64,000 nt of DNA, taken from Deltaproteobacteria bacterium RIFCSPHIGHO2_02_FULL_40_28 (GTDB taxonomy: Bacteria > UBA10199 > 2-12-FULL-40-28). The translations under genes and the position numbers were made by a program. The notes under the pieces are model-generated. The model did no database searches and was not told the origin of the DNA. It saw nothing but the letters and a program-made list of their open reading frames with translations. The stretch is from positions 1 through 64,000 of the forward strand of contig MGRJ01000023.1 in the NCBI GenBank assembly GCA_001798135.1, given 5' to 3'. This document shows positions 50,964 to 60,433 of this stretch, piece by piece. Every line of letters begins with the position of its first letter. Position 1 is the stretch's first letter.

Positions 50964-52385
50964 ATGTTTTACGGTCGTGAATCCGAATTACAACAGCTTA
51001 AAGCCCTGTTAAAAAAAGAAACTGCCAGCCTTGTCGTAATGCGTGGCCGGCGTCGTATTGGTAAAAGTACGCTTGTTGAAAAGTTTGCTGAATCTTTCGG
51101 GCTTTTTTGCGAATTCCAGGGGCTGGCTCCACGGTCTGGGCTTAAAGATGACGACCAGAGACGAAATTTCAGTGAGCAAATGGGTAAAATTTTCAAGATT
51201 CCCCCCTTGCAGCTTGATCATTGGACCGAGGCTTTTGCGCATCTGGCAAGCCACACTCGGAAGGGGAGGACACTGATTTTTCTGGATGAAATTTCCTGGA
51301 TGGCAGGCGGAGAGAGTGATTTTCTCGGAAAATTAAAAATTGTCTGGGATACGGAATTTAAAAAAAATCCAAGGCTTGTTCTTGTCTTGTGCGGGTCGGT
51401 TTCTTCCTGGATTGACAACAATATTTTAAGGGATGCCGATTTTGTAGGGAGGGTTTCGCTGGAAATCAATCTTCAGGAACTTCCCCTCAAAGACTGCCAC
51501 GAATTTTGGAGGGACAAAAAAGGACGCATTTCTTCCATGGAAAAGGCTAAAATCCTGTGCGCCGTGGGAGGAGTGCCCAAATATCTTGAAGAGGTTGATT
51601 TTTCTGCAAGCTCCGAAAAAAATATTCAGAGGCTTTTTTTCAAAAAAAGTGGATTATTGTTCAACGAGTTTGACAAGATATTTTCGGATATTTTCAGCCA
51701 AAGGGCCCCACGTTACAAGGACATTGTTGGGGTTTTGGTTTCCGGAAAATGTTCGGCCCTGGAAGTAGCCAAAAAACTGGGGCTTTCGCAAAACGGTGAC
51801 ATTACTGAATATCTGACAGATCTGGAAAAGTCAGATTTTTTAAGCCGCGATTACACCTGGCAGTTTGATGGAAGAAAATCACGGATAAGCCGCTATCGCA
51901 TCCGCGACAATTATCTGAGATTTTACCTGAAATATGTGGAGCCGATCAGGGAAAAAATCAGGTCTGGCCTGTACGAACCCAGGGGCCTGGAAAGCTTGAA
52001 ACATTGGTCTCTCATTTTTGGGTTTCAGTTTGAAAACCTGATATTAAATAATTTAGGCGCCGTTTTAAATCATCTGGAGATCGACCCCAATTCTGTTATC
52101 AGTGCCTCCCCTTATTTTCAAAGAAAAACCAAGGGTAACAAGGGGGCCTGCCAGATTGATCTATTGATCCATACGAGGTTTTCTACCCTTTATTTGTGTG
52201 AGATAAAATTTAGGGTTCGGATAGGAAAGGAAGTTATTGATGAGGTAATTCAAAAAATAAATCTTCTAAAACGACCCAAGGGGATGTCGATTCGCCCGGT
52301 CTTAATTTGCGAGGGAGAGATAAGCGAGGAGGTTTTGGAAAGTGATTTTTTTGACCAAATCATTTCTTTCAAGGATTTGCTGTAA
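50964..52385 (+). CDS. AAA ATPase with DUF234 nuclease-like domain
   Basis: A 473-residue archaeal-type ATPase. Walker A is GRRRIGKSTLVEKF (about residue 28), Walker B TLIFLDEISWM, and a winged helix lies at about 255-300 (LEVAKKLGLSQNGDITEYL). The C-terminal DUF234 domain ends with a PD-(D/E)xK-like site (GACQIDLLIHT, LYLCEIKFR). It is distinct from, but analogous to, the DUF4143 ATPase at 47-49 kb. Base use (more C and G at third positions) differs from the neighbouring A/T-rich genes, and the gene is bounded by repeats; both suggest horizontal transfer. Confidence 0.87.
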   Translation: MFYGRESELQQLKALLKKETASLVVMRGRRRIGKSTLVEKFAESFGLFCEFQGLAPRSGLKDDDQRRNFSEQMGKIFKIPPLQLDHWTEAFAHLASHTRKGRTLIFLDEISWMAGGESDFLGKLKIVWDTEFKKNPRLVLVLCGSVSSWIDNNILRDADFVGRVSLEINLQELPLKDCHEFWRDKKGRISSMEKAKILCAVGGVPKYLEEVDFSASSEKNIQRLFFKKSGLLFNEFDKIFSDIFSQRAPRYKDIVGVLVSGKCSALEVAKKLGLSQNGDITEYLTDLEKSDFLSRDYTWQFDGRKSRISRYRIRDNYLRFYLKYVEPIREKIRSGLYEPRGLESLKHWSLIFGFQFENLILNNLGAVLNHLEIDPNSVISASPYFQRKTKGNKGACQIDLLIHTRFSTLYLCEIKFRVRIGKEVIDEVIQKINLLKRPKGMSIRPVLICEGEISEEVLESDFFDQIISFKDLL

Positions 52386-52472
52386 GTGCGGACGTTAGGC
52401 AATGGCAGGAAGCAGTCTGACGCAACAAAAACTAATAAAAGCCGATAATATTCAAGTGTTCTAGGAACGGGA

Positions 52473-52501
52473 TTGACACGATATATTGCTTGTATCATAA
52501 T
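52473..52501 (+). promoter_or_regulatory. Sigma-70 promoter of the 52.5-55.7 kb operon
   Basis: TTGACA (52473-52478), 17 bases, CATAAT (52496-52501). Transcription would start about 30 bases before ATG 52540. Confidence 0.7.
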
Positions 52502-52539
52502 AATAAATTCTGTGTGTGTTTTATGTTTTCTGGAGTGTT

Positions 52540-53208
52540 ATGATGACTGTAACCCCAACAGGCTGTGCGCAACTGAGGGTCCTTCTGGATCAGGAGATTG
52601 AATACCCCTCACGTCAAGAAATGGTGGCATACTATCTAAACCCTGTTTACAGTGACGGCGGACTCACTCAGGATGATTTTACCTTTGCAGCCTCGCAGCA
52701 TTTCCCAAGTCTCCCAGGGCTTTTTGCTACTTTTGACGAGTTTTCCAGCTGCTATGTTGCGTTGCAAAAAGAATTTGGTGGAAAGCAAAGCCCCGGGCCG
52801 GTTGAAACAGCGTTACCATCAAAATTTTTTTATCCACCTCAACGACCCGCCTCTTTTGCTAGAGACACAGACGTACAAGACTTGCCGGAAGATTTTATCA
52901 ATTCAGCCAGTGATGGCGATCTCACGAATACCTTGAGTGCCTTTTTGGATGCCATCTTGCAACATGACAGAAAAGACCGTATCTTGCGTGATCTGGAAGA
53001 TCTGCCGTTTCGGAGCAATTGGGGTGCCGCACTCATGGCTGTTGTTGTGACGAACTCTTTGCCCTTCACAGTTTCGCCCCTGCCTGATGACGTTGTAATT
53101 GGTCACCAGACAGAAGTGCTTGCTGCAGATGGCACAGGGATGCCGCAGAGAGTTATCCTCACAGATGAGGAAACAGGCCGGCGTTGGTTGCTGGCTAAAA
53201 AGAACTAA
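52540..53208 (+). CDS. Hypothetical protein, 222 residues
   Basis: A soluble protein starting MMTVTPTGCAQLRVLL. It lacks a signal peptide. Distinct segments are an aromatic-rich N-terminal half (PSLPGLFATFDEFSSCYVAL), a Pro-rich linker (SKFFYPPQRPAS) and a C-terminal beta-rich end (VLAADGTGMPQRVILTDEETGRRWLL). No family is recognised. TCTGGAG precedes ATG 52540. It is first in an operon with an exported protein and an O-antigen-ligase-like gene. Codon use is richer in GC than in most of the window. Confidence 0.62.
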   Translation: MMTVTPTGCAQLRVLLDQEIEYPSRQEMVAYYLNPVYSDGGLTQDDFTFAASQHFPSLPGLFATFDEFSSCYVALQKEFGGKQSPGPVETALPSKFFYPPQRPASFARDTDVQDLPEDFINSASDGDLTNTLSAFLDAILQHDRKDRILRDLEDLPFRSNWGAALMAVVVTNSLPFTVSPLPDDVVIGHQTEVLAADGTGMPQRVILTDEETGRRWLLAKKN

Positions 53209-53231
53209 ACACATAACATAAGGAGATTTCT

Positions 53232-53918
53232 ATGAAATTTACATGGACCCTAGTTTGCTTGACCCTTCTTGTCTCTAGCCCGGCATGGGCACTTGATTTT
53301 GTGTTTGCAGAATCTGAAGGCAGCAACTCTTCGACGGCTAGTGTGGCCGATTGCCAAACACTAACTTCGGCGTCGGAGGCTAACGACTCGGATGCTTTTA
53401 CCTATACATTCGAATGGAATACCCTCGAAGTTAGCAAACTAACAGAAATCTTGGATGCTGGTGGAACCTGCACCCTGAGCTACACAACCTCCATCAACTA
53501 TGATCCAAGAAATCCTTCCAATCCCAAGGGCAGTGGCAAATCGTCCATGGAGGGTTTTGCGAAAGTAATGGCCTCCGCCTACGTGATCGATACGGATGGA
53601 ACTACCTCAACAGTTGTCTACGAAAGCGCTGACACAATCACCGGTCTCTGCGCGGGGGATTGCACGGATCCCGACATACCTCCCTCATCTTACACCACAA
53701 CCGCAACCAAGGGCACAAAGACAAAAAGTTCGTTTGACCTCACTAATACTTTCAAAACAGTTGTCGATTACATTCCTCTGGAGAATATGGATTACATAAA
53801 AGTCTCAGTGACCGGTTTCACAATTGCCTATGCCAAGTGCAACAGTACTTCGCAGGACAGACCGACGGCAACTGCCTCTGCCGCCCTTAAGGGTACGATT
53901 GTTTGTAAGAGCCCGTGA
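53232..53918 (+). CDS. Exported protein of unknown function
   Basis: A 228-residue protein with a clear signal peptide (residues 5-20, cleavage AWA-LD). The mature part is Ser/Thr-rich and beta-predicted, with Cys spaced to form disulfides (DCQTL, GTCTLSY, LCAGDCTDPD, AKCNST, TIVCKS). It is probably secreted or surface-located. AAGGAG precedes the start. It lies 23 bases after the preceding gene, and its stop overlaps the GTG of the O-antigen-ligase-like gene. No family is recognised. Confidence 0.68.
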   Translation: MKFTWTLVCLTLLVSSPAWALDFVFAESEGSNSSTASVADCQTLTSASEANDSDAFTYTFEWNTLEVSKLTEILDAGGTCTLSYTTSINYDPRNPSNPKGSGKSSMEGFAKVMASAYVIDTDGTTSTVVYESADTITGLCAGDCTDPDIPPSSYTTTATKGTKTKSSFDLTNTFKTVVDYIPLENMDYIKVSVTGFTIAYAKCNSTSQDRPTATASAALKGTIVCKSP

Positions 53919-55651
53919 GCAGTCTTCTTGTGTCTCCAAAATTTCTCATGAAAAATAAAAATCTTCCCTTTCTCATTTTTTGGTTTTTGGTTTGTGTGGG
54001 TGTGGTTTGGTTTTACACAAGACATGCTTTTTTAAGGCCTACCGATGATCCCAAAGAAGCCATCCTTTATTCATCTCTTTTTTTATTTAATTTATTTTTG
54101 ATGCCCAAGTGGTTTTATGCGCGTAAGGTAATGGGGTCTCTCCCCTTTTTTCTTGTTTTTGTTTACCTGGGGTACGGGTTTTTAAATGTTTTATTTGTAG
54201 CCACAGCTCATTTTGAAGGCATGGCGCTTTGGGGCAAAGAAGCCCTTTTACTTTTAACAGCTCTCAATCTGGCCCTTTTAGGAAAAGAAAAAATTGTTTT
54301 CGCTTGTTTTATTTTATGTGTGGTGGGGCTAGCGGCTTTTATATTTTCGGTAATTCCATCCCAATGGGTTGAAGTTTTAAATTCTTTTAAAAAAATTCCC
54401 ATTGGGCATATTAGTTACTATTCTGATTTTGCACTTTTATCCCTTGGTTTTTGTATTTTGTTTTTTTACTATTTTCGTTTTGTAACTCCCAAAATTTTTT
54501 TTGGAACCGCATCTTTTTTTCTTTTTTGTCTTTTATGGTTATCGGCTACCAGGGCTAGTTTACTGGGTTTAGGATTTGCTTTAATTTTGGCTTTTTGTTT
54601 TTTACCTCAGAAAAAACATATTTTGTTGTGGCTAAGTATGGCTGTGGTGAGTTTGTTGTTTGTTAATAATGGTCTTCATTACAGCTTTAGAAATGTGAGC
54701 ATAGCCCAACGTTTTGAAAAAATTATTCCTGAAGTTGAAAAACATTTTTCTACGAATGTTGTTTCAAATTCTGTTTCAAACTCCTTGGAACCTTCTTTGC
54801 AAATACAACAAGCGCAAAAAAATTCTAGATTGTGTATGTATCAAAATACCTGGGAAGGTTTTTTAGCCAAACCTCTTTTAGGTTGGGGAGTGGGGAGTTT
54901 TCGGTATAATTATCTAAGATTTATTAAACCAACAGATCCCGAGCAATCGCTTTTAATGAAGGGGCACAAGGTGTGGGTGATGTATCCCCATAATGAAAGT
55001 TTGAAACAACTTTTTGAAAGTGGTTTTGTTGGTACTCTTCTTTTTTACATGGTTTATCTTTTGCCTTGTTTTGCAGCTTTTTCTCTCTGGAAGAAAAAAG
55101 AAGATGATTTATTTTTAATTCTCTTGGGTGTGTTTTATCCCAGTATTGGTTTTGTTTTTCAGTTTGATACAGCTTTCCATAATCCTGTAATGCGGCTTGG
55201 TCTTCTTATTCCTCTTGCTCTTGGTTTTTATTATCTTTTGGATTTGAAATTTTCTTCTTGGCAGATTTTTTTTCTTAAACCTCTTTTTGTGATTTTTCTT
55301 TTTTTCTCCCTTCCTACATTAGGCTATGCATTTTCGAGTTACTATCTTGCCCATGGAAATAAAGAGAGTTTTGAAAAAATAGTGAAGCTTGCTCCTGGAA
55401 GATTTGAAACTTTAAGTCGCCTTTCTGGTTACTACATAAAAAAAGAGCGATTTGATTTAGCAGAACCTATTTTGAAAAGAGCGGTTCATACTTTTCCAAG
55501 CATTCCTGCTTTGCGAACCCAATTGGCTCATGTTTTTTTAAAAAAGGGAGAAAAAGTCAAAGCTCTGATGGAGTTAAAAGAACTTCAAAAAATGTATCCT
55601 GAAAATGAAGAAACCAGAAGATTGTTTGATCAAGTGATGACGATGCAATAA
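53915..55651 (+). CDS. O-antigen ligase-like membrane protein with TPR tail
   Basis: A 578-residue polytopic protein with about ten hydrophobic segments between residues 20 and 480. The ligase/polymerase family core is visible: LLWLSATRASLLGLGFALIL, a large periplasmic loop (about 240-355) and LGWGVGSFRYNYLRF with HNESLKQLFESGFVG. Residues 490-578 form TPR-like helices (GRFETLSRLSGYYIKKERFDLA, LAHVFLKKGEKVKALMELKEL). It would join or polymerise surface sugars on a lipid carrier. GTG 53915 overlaps the previous stop; ATG 53948 is an alternative. No sugar-synthesis genes are nearby. Confidence 0.8.
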   Translation: MSSLLVSPKFLMKNKNLPFLIFWFLVCVGVVWFYTRHAFLRPTDDPKEAILYSSLFLFNLFLMPKWFYARKVMGSLPFFLVFVYLGYGFLNVLFVATAHFEGMALWGKEALLLLTALNLALLGKEKIVFACFILCVVGLAAFIFSVIPSQWVEVLNSFKKIPIGHISYYSDFALLSLGFCILFFYYFRFVTPKIFFGTASFFLFCLLWLSATRASLLGLGFALILAFCFLPQKKHILLWLSMAVVSLLFVNNGLHYSFRNVSIAQRFEKIIPEVEKHFSTNVVSNSVSNSLEPSLQIQQAQKNSRLCMYQNTWEGFLAKPLLGWGVGSFRYNYLRFIKPTDPEQSLLMKGHKVWVMYPHNESLKQLFESGFVGTLLFYMVYLLPCFAAFSLWKKKEDDLFLILLGVFYPSIGFVFQFDTAFHNPVMRLGLLIPLALGFYYLLDLKFSSWQIFFLKPLFVIFLFFSLPTLGYAFSSYYLAHGNKESFEKIVKLAPGRFETLSRLSGYYIKKERFDLAEPILKRAVHTFPSIPALRTQLAHVFLKKGEKVKALMELKELQKMYPENEETRRLFDQVMTMQ

Positions 55652-55698
55652 GACGCTGTTGAAAAGAGTTGTTTTTGGCCATACATTGCCATACACTA

Positions 55699-55730
55699 TT
55701 ATTCACAGATTTATCCACAGCTGTGGATAA
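55699..55730. promoter_or_regulatory. Cluster of three DnaA boxes
   Basis: TTATTCACA (55699-55707), TTATCCACA (55711-55719) and TGTGGATAA (55722-55730). The last two match the DnaA consensus perfectly and together make a 20-base palindrome. A/T-rich sequence follows (to about 55780). It may bind DnaA to control smc or be part of an origin or datA-like site. Confidence 0.65.
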
Positions 55731-55841
55731 GTTTAATAAGTAAAAACAATGGTTTATGATTAGAACTTTACAAAAAAAAGACCTTCATGGTACGCTCCAT
55801 TTAATTAGAGTATCGTGGCCATTAAGGAGTATTAATTATTT

Positions 55842-58800
55842 GTGCGACTCAAGCGACTAGAAATAATCGGTTTTAAGTCCTTTCTAGAAAAAACTATCGT
55901 TAGTTTTGACAAAGATGTGACTGCCATTGTGGGTCCTAATGGTTGCGGCAAGTCAAACATTGTTGATGCTATTTGTTGGGTTATGGGGGAACAATCAGCT
56001 AAACATCTTCGTGGAAAATCCATGGAAGATGTTATTTTTGCAGGATCTGAAGTAAGAGCGCAACTGTCAATGGCCAGTGTTGAACTTACTTTTTCAACAG
56101 AAGGCTATCAAACTCCTTTTCAATATGCTGATCAATCTGAAATTTCAGTATGTCGAAGACTCTATCGCACAGGAGAATCAGAATATTTTATCAATCGTAT
56201 CCCTGTGCGTTTGAAAGACATCACAGATTTATTTTTAGGTACAGGTGTTGGCCGCAAGGCTTATTCGGTAATTGAACAAGGGAAGGTACATCAAATTGTA
56301 ACGGCTAAGCCCGAACAACGTCGCTACTATATCGAAGAAGTGGCAGGCGTTTCCAAATTTAAAGCACGAAAAGAAGCAGCCGAGCGCAAAATTGAGGCAA
56401 CTCAGCAAAATTTGCTTCGTTTAACAGATATTGTTACTGAAGTAGAAAGACAAATACGTACGTTAGATCGGCAAGCAAGAAAGGCCGAAAAATATCGTGA
56501 AGTCAAAAACGAATTTACAACTCTTGATTTAAAACTTCTTTCTACCAAGTATCAGCATTTCTATGAGGCGCAAGACCAACTAGAGAAAGATTTAAAAGAA
56601 TTAGATGGAAACGAAGTAAGTCGTAAAACATCACTTCTGGAACAAGAAAACAAAGTAGAAATTTATCGAACCGAATTAATTGAGCTCGAAAAAAATTATC
56701 AGTCTGTTCAGAATAATCATTACGAAATTACAAATGCGGTTAAACTGGGTGAAGCTGCCTTTAGTTACAAAAAAGAAGAGCTAGAAGGGCTTGTCAAAAA
56801 TAGGGAAGTTTTGGATTGTGACATTGAAGAAGTTGAAAAAGAATTAACTGGCATGAACAATGGCCTTGATCAACTAGGAGAGCAGAAAATGCTCGTGGAT
56901 TTTGAGGAGGCTAGTTTAATTGACGAGGTAGAGGTGTTGCAAAAAGAAGTAGACGAAAAAAATACATCCATTGCAAATTTAAGAACATGTGTAGATCAAA
57001 TACGTGAATTACTTTTTACTACCGAGGCCCGTTTGCAAAAACTAGAAACTCTTTTGGGTGAGAAAGATCGAAGAGGAAGTGAAATTAGAAATCGCCTGGA
57101 AAAAGAAGAAATAGAATTAGAAGAATTAAAAAAACAATACAATCAATTCGATTGTATTTATCGCGAATCAAATCAAGCCTTAGATTCTTTAAAACAACTT
57201 AAACTCGATCTCCATGTGCGTACAGATTCTCTTTTTTCTGAAGTGGCTAGTTTAAAAGAAATACTTAAAAGCAAACAAGATGCCCTTTTAAGTTTGAAAG
57301 AAGAGCTTGCTCTTAAAAAATCTCGTTTAGTTTCCCTAGAAGAACTTCAACGTAATTTTGAAGGTTATGAAGAAGGCACACGTCAGGTCATGCTTCAAAA
57401 AGAAAAAATGAACCAGGAAGGCATTTTTGGTACGGTAGCTCAATTTGTTGAAACAGAGCCTCGTTATGAGGGAGCTATTTCAGCAATTTTAGGTGAGAAA
57501 CTCCAGTATGTTGTTGTTAAAAGCCAACAAGAAGGTTTGGAAGCTGTGCAATATCTCCAGTCAGTATCGGCTGGTCGTACTTCTTTTGTGCCCCTGCAGC
57601 TTAGAAACTATGCAAGTGATCATGGAGATATCCCTACTCAGCAAGGGGTATTAGGCCCCATGAAACAATTCGTACGTTTTAAAAATGACTATGATCATCT
57701 GGCAGATTTTCTTTTTGGTGATGTAGTTTTGGTTGAAGATTTAAAAAAGGCAGTGGATCTTTGGGCCTCTAATGGCCATCGTAAAACATTAGTAACCTTA
57801 GGTGGCGAGGTGGTTGATCCTACTGGAGTGATCACAGGAGGAAGCCCTGCTAAAACTTCTCAGGCTCTTTTAGAAAAGAAAAGAGAAATGAAAGAACTGG
57901 CTCAAATGATTTCTCTTTTAGAAGATGAACTCAAAGAAAAAGAAAAAGGTTTTACTGATCTTGCCAGCAAATTAGAAAATTTAGAATCTCATTTAGAACA
58001 AACAAAAACAAATTCGGTAGAAGAGGAAATTAAAGTTTCTAATCAGGAAAAAGATATTGTGCACTTAAAGAAAGATTTAGAAGCTCTGGAAAAAAAACAA
58101 ACCGAGTTAACCATGGCTATCGATTTAGATCGCAAAGCCTGGGATATTTTACTTCCAGAAATGGCTACCTACCAGGCTGAACAAAAAGAATTGGTGGTCA
58201 AATCAAACGAAAATAAAAAAATTCATGAAGAAAAACGTTTTCAACTTGAAGAACATCAAAAGCTCATTGAATCGAGAGTTGCTGCCTTAACCAAGAAAAA
58301 AATAGAACTTGCCCAGGCTAAAGAAAGAAATATTCATCTCGAAAACGAAGTAAATCGCATCATTGAAGAAAAAAATCGGCTTCGTTTGATGATTGCCGAT
58401 TTAGAAACCAAAAGAGAAATTGCAGATGGAAGGGTAGAATTTTTAAAAAGTGAAATTTATCATACAAACAGAACTATCCAGAAAAAATTAAAGCAAAGAG
58501 CTTCTATCGAAGAAGATGTGGTGGTTCAAAGGGAAAATTACGAATCTCGAAGTAGTGCTATCCGTGATTTAGAGTTAACACTGCGTCAATTAAGACAAGA
58601 TCACGATGAAGCTAGTAGTAAATTGAACCAAGTTTCTATTTCTTTAACTGAAACCAGGGGAGAAATGAAAATTTTAACTGAGCAATGTTTGGAAAGACAT
58701 CAAATACTTTTAGCCGATATCTACCAAAACCATTTAGATGAAACCCTCATATTAAATGAAGTGGAAGAAAGAGTGAAGGTTTTGCGTGATCAACTTTCAC

Positions 58801-59396
58801 GCATGGGAGAGGTAAATACAGGAGCCTTAACTGAATATGAAGAACAAAAAACGCGATTTGATTTTCTTTCCAAACAAAAAGAAGATTTAGAAAATTCTTT
58901 AACCGAGCTGCAAAGAGTGATTCAAAAAATTAACCGAACAACCAAGGAAAAATTTTTAGAAGCCTTTCGAATGGTTGATGAAAAATTTCAGGTTATTTTT
59001 CCTCATCTTTTTAAAGGGGGCAAGGCTAAACTGCTCTTAATCAATGAAAATGATCTTTTAGAAAGTGGTGTAGATATTATTGCCCAACCACCTGGTAAAA
59101 AATTACAATCCATTAGCCTCCTGTCTGGAGGTGAAAAAGCTCTGACTGCAGTGAGTCTTATTTTTGCCATGTTTTTAATTAAACCATCGCCATTTTGTAT
59201 TTTAGATGAAGTGGATGCACCCTTAGATGATGTAAATGTAGGACGATATAACGATATCATTCGTGAAATGACAGGTAAAACCCAATTTGTTGTTATTACC
59301 CATAACAAAAATACCATGGAGACAGCCGATGTGCTCTATGGGGTTACAATGCAAGAGGCGGGTGTATCGCAGCTCGTTTCCGTCGAAATGCATTAA
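55842..59396 (+). CDS. smc: Chromosome segregation protein SMC
   Basis: A full-length 1184-residue SMC ATPase that, with ScpA/ScpB, organises and segregates chromosomes. Walker A GPNGCGKSNIVDAI lies near residue 32. Long coiled coils flank a hinge at about 510-670 (GTVAQFVETEPRYEGAISAIL, GVITGGSPAKTS). The C-terminal ABC signature LSGGEKALTAVSLIFAMF and Walker B FCILDEVDAPLDD complete the head. The start is GTG 55842, with AAGGAG 12 bases upstream, longer than usual. DnaA boxes lie about 110 bases upstream. The stop codon overlaps a MITE-like element. Confidence 0.94.
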   Translation: MRLKRLEIIGFKSFLEKTIVSFDKDVTAIVGPNGCGKSNIVDAICWVMGEQSAKHLRGKSMEDVIFAGSEVRAQLSMASVELTFSTEGYQTPFQYADQSEISVCRRLYRTGESEYFINRIPVRLKDITDLFLGTGVGRKAYSVIEQGKVHQIVTAKPEQRRYYIEEVAGVSKFKARKEAAERKIEATQQNLLRLTDIVTEVERQIRTLDRQARKAEKYREVKNEFTTLDLKLLSTKYQHFYEAQDQLEKDLKELDGNEVSRKTSLLEQENKVEIYRTELIELEKNYQSVQNNHYEITNAVKLGEAAFSYKKEELEGLVKNREVLDCDIEEVEKELTGMNNGLDQLGEQKMLVDFEEASLIDEVEVLQKEVDEKNTSIANLRTCVDQIRELLFTTEARLQKLETLLGEKDRRGSEIRNRLEKEEIELEELKKQYNQFDCIYRESNQALDSLKQLKLDLHVRTDSLFSEVASLKEILKSKQDALLSLKEELALKKSRLVSLEELQRNFEGYEEGTRQVMLQKEKMNQEGIFGTVAQFVETEPRYEGAISAILGEKLQYVVVKSQQEGLEAVQYLQSVSAGRTSFVPLQLRNYASDHGDIPTQQGVLGPMKQFVRFKNDYDHLADFLFGDVVLVEDLKKAVDLWASNGHRKTLVTLGGEVVDPTGVITGGSPAKTSQALLEKKREMKELAQMISLLEDELKEKEKGFTDLASKLENLESHLEQTKTNSVEEEIKVSNQEKDIVHLKKDLEALEKKQTELTMAIDLDRKAWDILLPEMATYQAEQKELVVKSNENKKIHEEKRFQLEEHQKLIESRVAALTKKKIELAQAKERNIHLENEVNRIIEEKNRLRLMIADLETKREIADGRVEFLKSEIYHTNRTIQKKLKQRASIEEDVVVQRENYESRSSAIRDLELTLRQLRQDHDEASSKLNQVSISLTETRGEMKILTEQCLERHQILLADIYQNHLDETLILNEVEERVKVLRDQLSRMGEVNTGALTEYEEQKTRFDFLSKQKEDLENSLTELQRVIQKINRTTKEKFLEAFRMVDEKFQVIFPHLFKGGKAKLLLINENDLLESGVDIIAQPPGKKLQSISLLSGGEKALTAVSLIFAMFLIKPSPFCILDEVDAPLDDVNVGRYNDIIREMTGKTQFVVITHNKNTMETADVLYGVTMQEAGVSQLVSVEMH

Positions 59397-59524
59397 AGCA
59401 CTGTTGAAAAACGCCCATCTACTTCGTTAAACAAAAAATTGAATCAATCAACGTACATTTTAAGTACGCCTCTTGATTCAATTTTTTGTTTGCCTTGTAT
59501 CTGGGCATTTTTGAACAGTGCTTT
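59395..59524. mobile_element. MITE-like element overlapping the smc stop
   Basis: Outer arms AAAGCACTGTT (59395) and AACAGTGCTTT (to 59524) match over 21 of 23 positions. An inner perfect 19-base pair lies at 59429-59447 and 59473-59491 (AAACAAAAAATTGAATCAA). A central GTAC palindrome follows. The smc TAA shares bases with the left end. The element may act as the 3' hairpin of smc and insulate nuoA. Confidence 0.75.
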
Positions 59525-59586
59525 TAAGGGTAATTTTTCACACCTGCATCATTGACAAGCTCCCAAAAATTACTTAAAGGCATCGC

Positions 59587-59958
59587 ATGCATCATCCTTA
59601 TCTCCCGGTGTTATTGATTATTGTGCTCGGGGGTCTTTTTGCTGGTGTTTTTCTTTTAGCCTCCTCTCTTATTGGCCCCAAAAAGGGCACCAAATCTAAG
59701 TTATCTCCTTATGAATGTGGCTTAAAACCCGTTGGAAATGCTAGAGAAAGGCTAGATGTAAAGTTTTCGTTAGTTGCCATGCTTTTTATTCTTTTTGATA
59801 TCGAAACTGTTTTTCTTTTTCCTTGGGCTGTTTTGTACCGAGATTTCATTAAAAGTGGTTTGGGCCTCTTTATGGCTATCGAAATGGGGATATTTCTTTT
59901 CATTTTGGCAGTTGGCTTGGTGTATGTGTGGCGAAAAAAGGCCCTTGATTGGAGATAA
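59587..59958 (+). CDS. nuoA: NADH-quinone oxidoreductase subunit A
   Basis: A 123-residue three-helix membrane subunit of complex I. Conserved features are YECGLKPVGNARERLDVKFSLVAMLFILFDIETVFLFPW, including the Cys-containing loop and Asp/Glu in the second helix. It is first of seven consecutive nuo genes that share short gaps or overlaps. A weak AAAGG site precedes ATG. The MITE-like element lies just upstream. Confidence 0.94.
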   Translation: MHHPYLPVLLIIVLGGLFAGVFLLASSLIGPKKGTKSKLSPYECGLKPVGNARERLDVKFSLVAMLFILFDIETVFLFPWAVLYRDFIKSGLGLFMAIEMGIFLFILAVGLVYVWRKKALDWR

Positions 59959-59959
59959 A

Positions 59960-60433
59960 ATGGATCTAGGTAAATTTTTTGGAGATACAATTCTTACGAC
60001 CCGCATGAAAGATTTAGTTAACTGGGGACGTAAGTATTCTCTATGGCCCATGCCTTATGGTACAGCTTGCTGTGCTATCGAATTTATGGGTGCTGTTTCA
60101 GCCATGCATGATATTTCACGTTTTGGTGCCGAAGTTGTGCGTTTTTCACCACGTCAATCCGATTTACTTTTAGTGATGGGCACTATTAATTATAAACAAG
60201 CCCCTGTTTTGAAAAAAATTTATGAACAAATGTGCGAGCCAAAGTGGGTTGTCGCTGTTGGAGCCTGTGCTTCTTCGGGTGGGTTTTATGATAATTACAG
60301 TGTGATTCAAGGCATTGATGAAGTGATCCCGGTGCATGTGTATGTTCCTGGATGTCCTCCGCGTCCAGAACAAATTATGGATGCTGTGATCAAAATCCAA
60401 AAAATGATTGATCCGAAAGGAGCCCTTGATTAA
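59960..60433 (+). CDS. nuoB: NADH-quinone oxidoreductase subunit B
   Basis: A 157-residue subunit carrying the terminal N2 [4Fe-4S] cluster. Ligands are Cys37 and Cys38 (TACCAIEF), Cys103 (GACASSGG) and Cys132 (GCPPRPEQ). It sits where the peripheral arm meets the membrane and passes electrons to quinone. I use ATG 59960, with GGAGATAAA before it; the open frame extends upstream but into nuoA. The stop overlaps the nuoC ATG by one base. Confidence 0.95.
   Translation: MDLGKFFGDTILTTRMKDLVNWGRKYSLWPMPYGTACCAIEFMGAVSAMHDISRFGAEVVRFSPRQSDLLLVMGTINYKQAPVLKKIYEQMCEPKWVVAVGACASSGGFYDNYSVIQGIDEVIPVHVYVPGCPPRPEQIMDAVIKIQKMIDPKGALD

Noticed and set aside
50636-50965. Minus-strand frame of 109 codons
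   Set aside because: Its C-terminus is the translation of a palindromic repeat and the rest covers the inverted-repeat array; no ribosome site.
55669-55685. TTGGCCATACATTGCC, sigma-54-like
   Set aside because: GG and GC are 9 rather than 10 bases apart, and the -24 box is poor.
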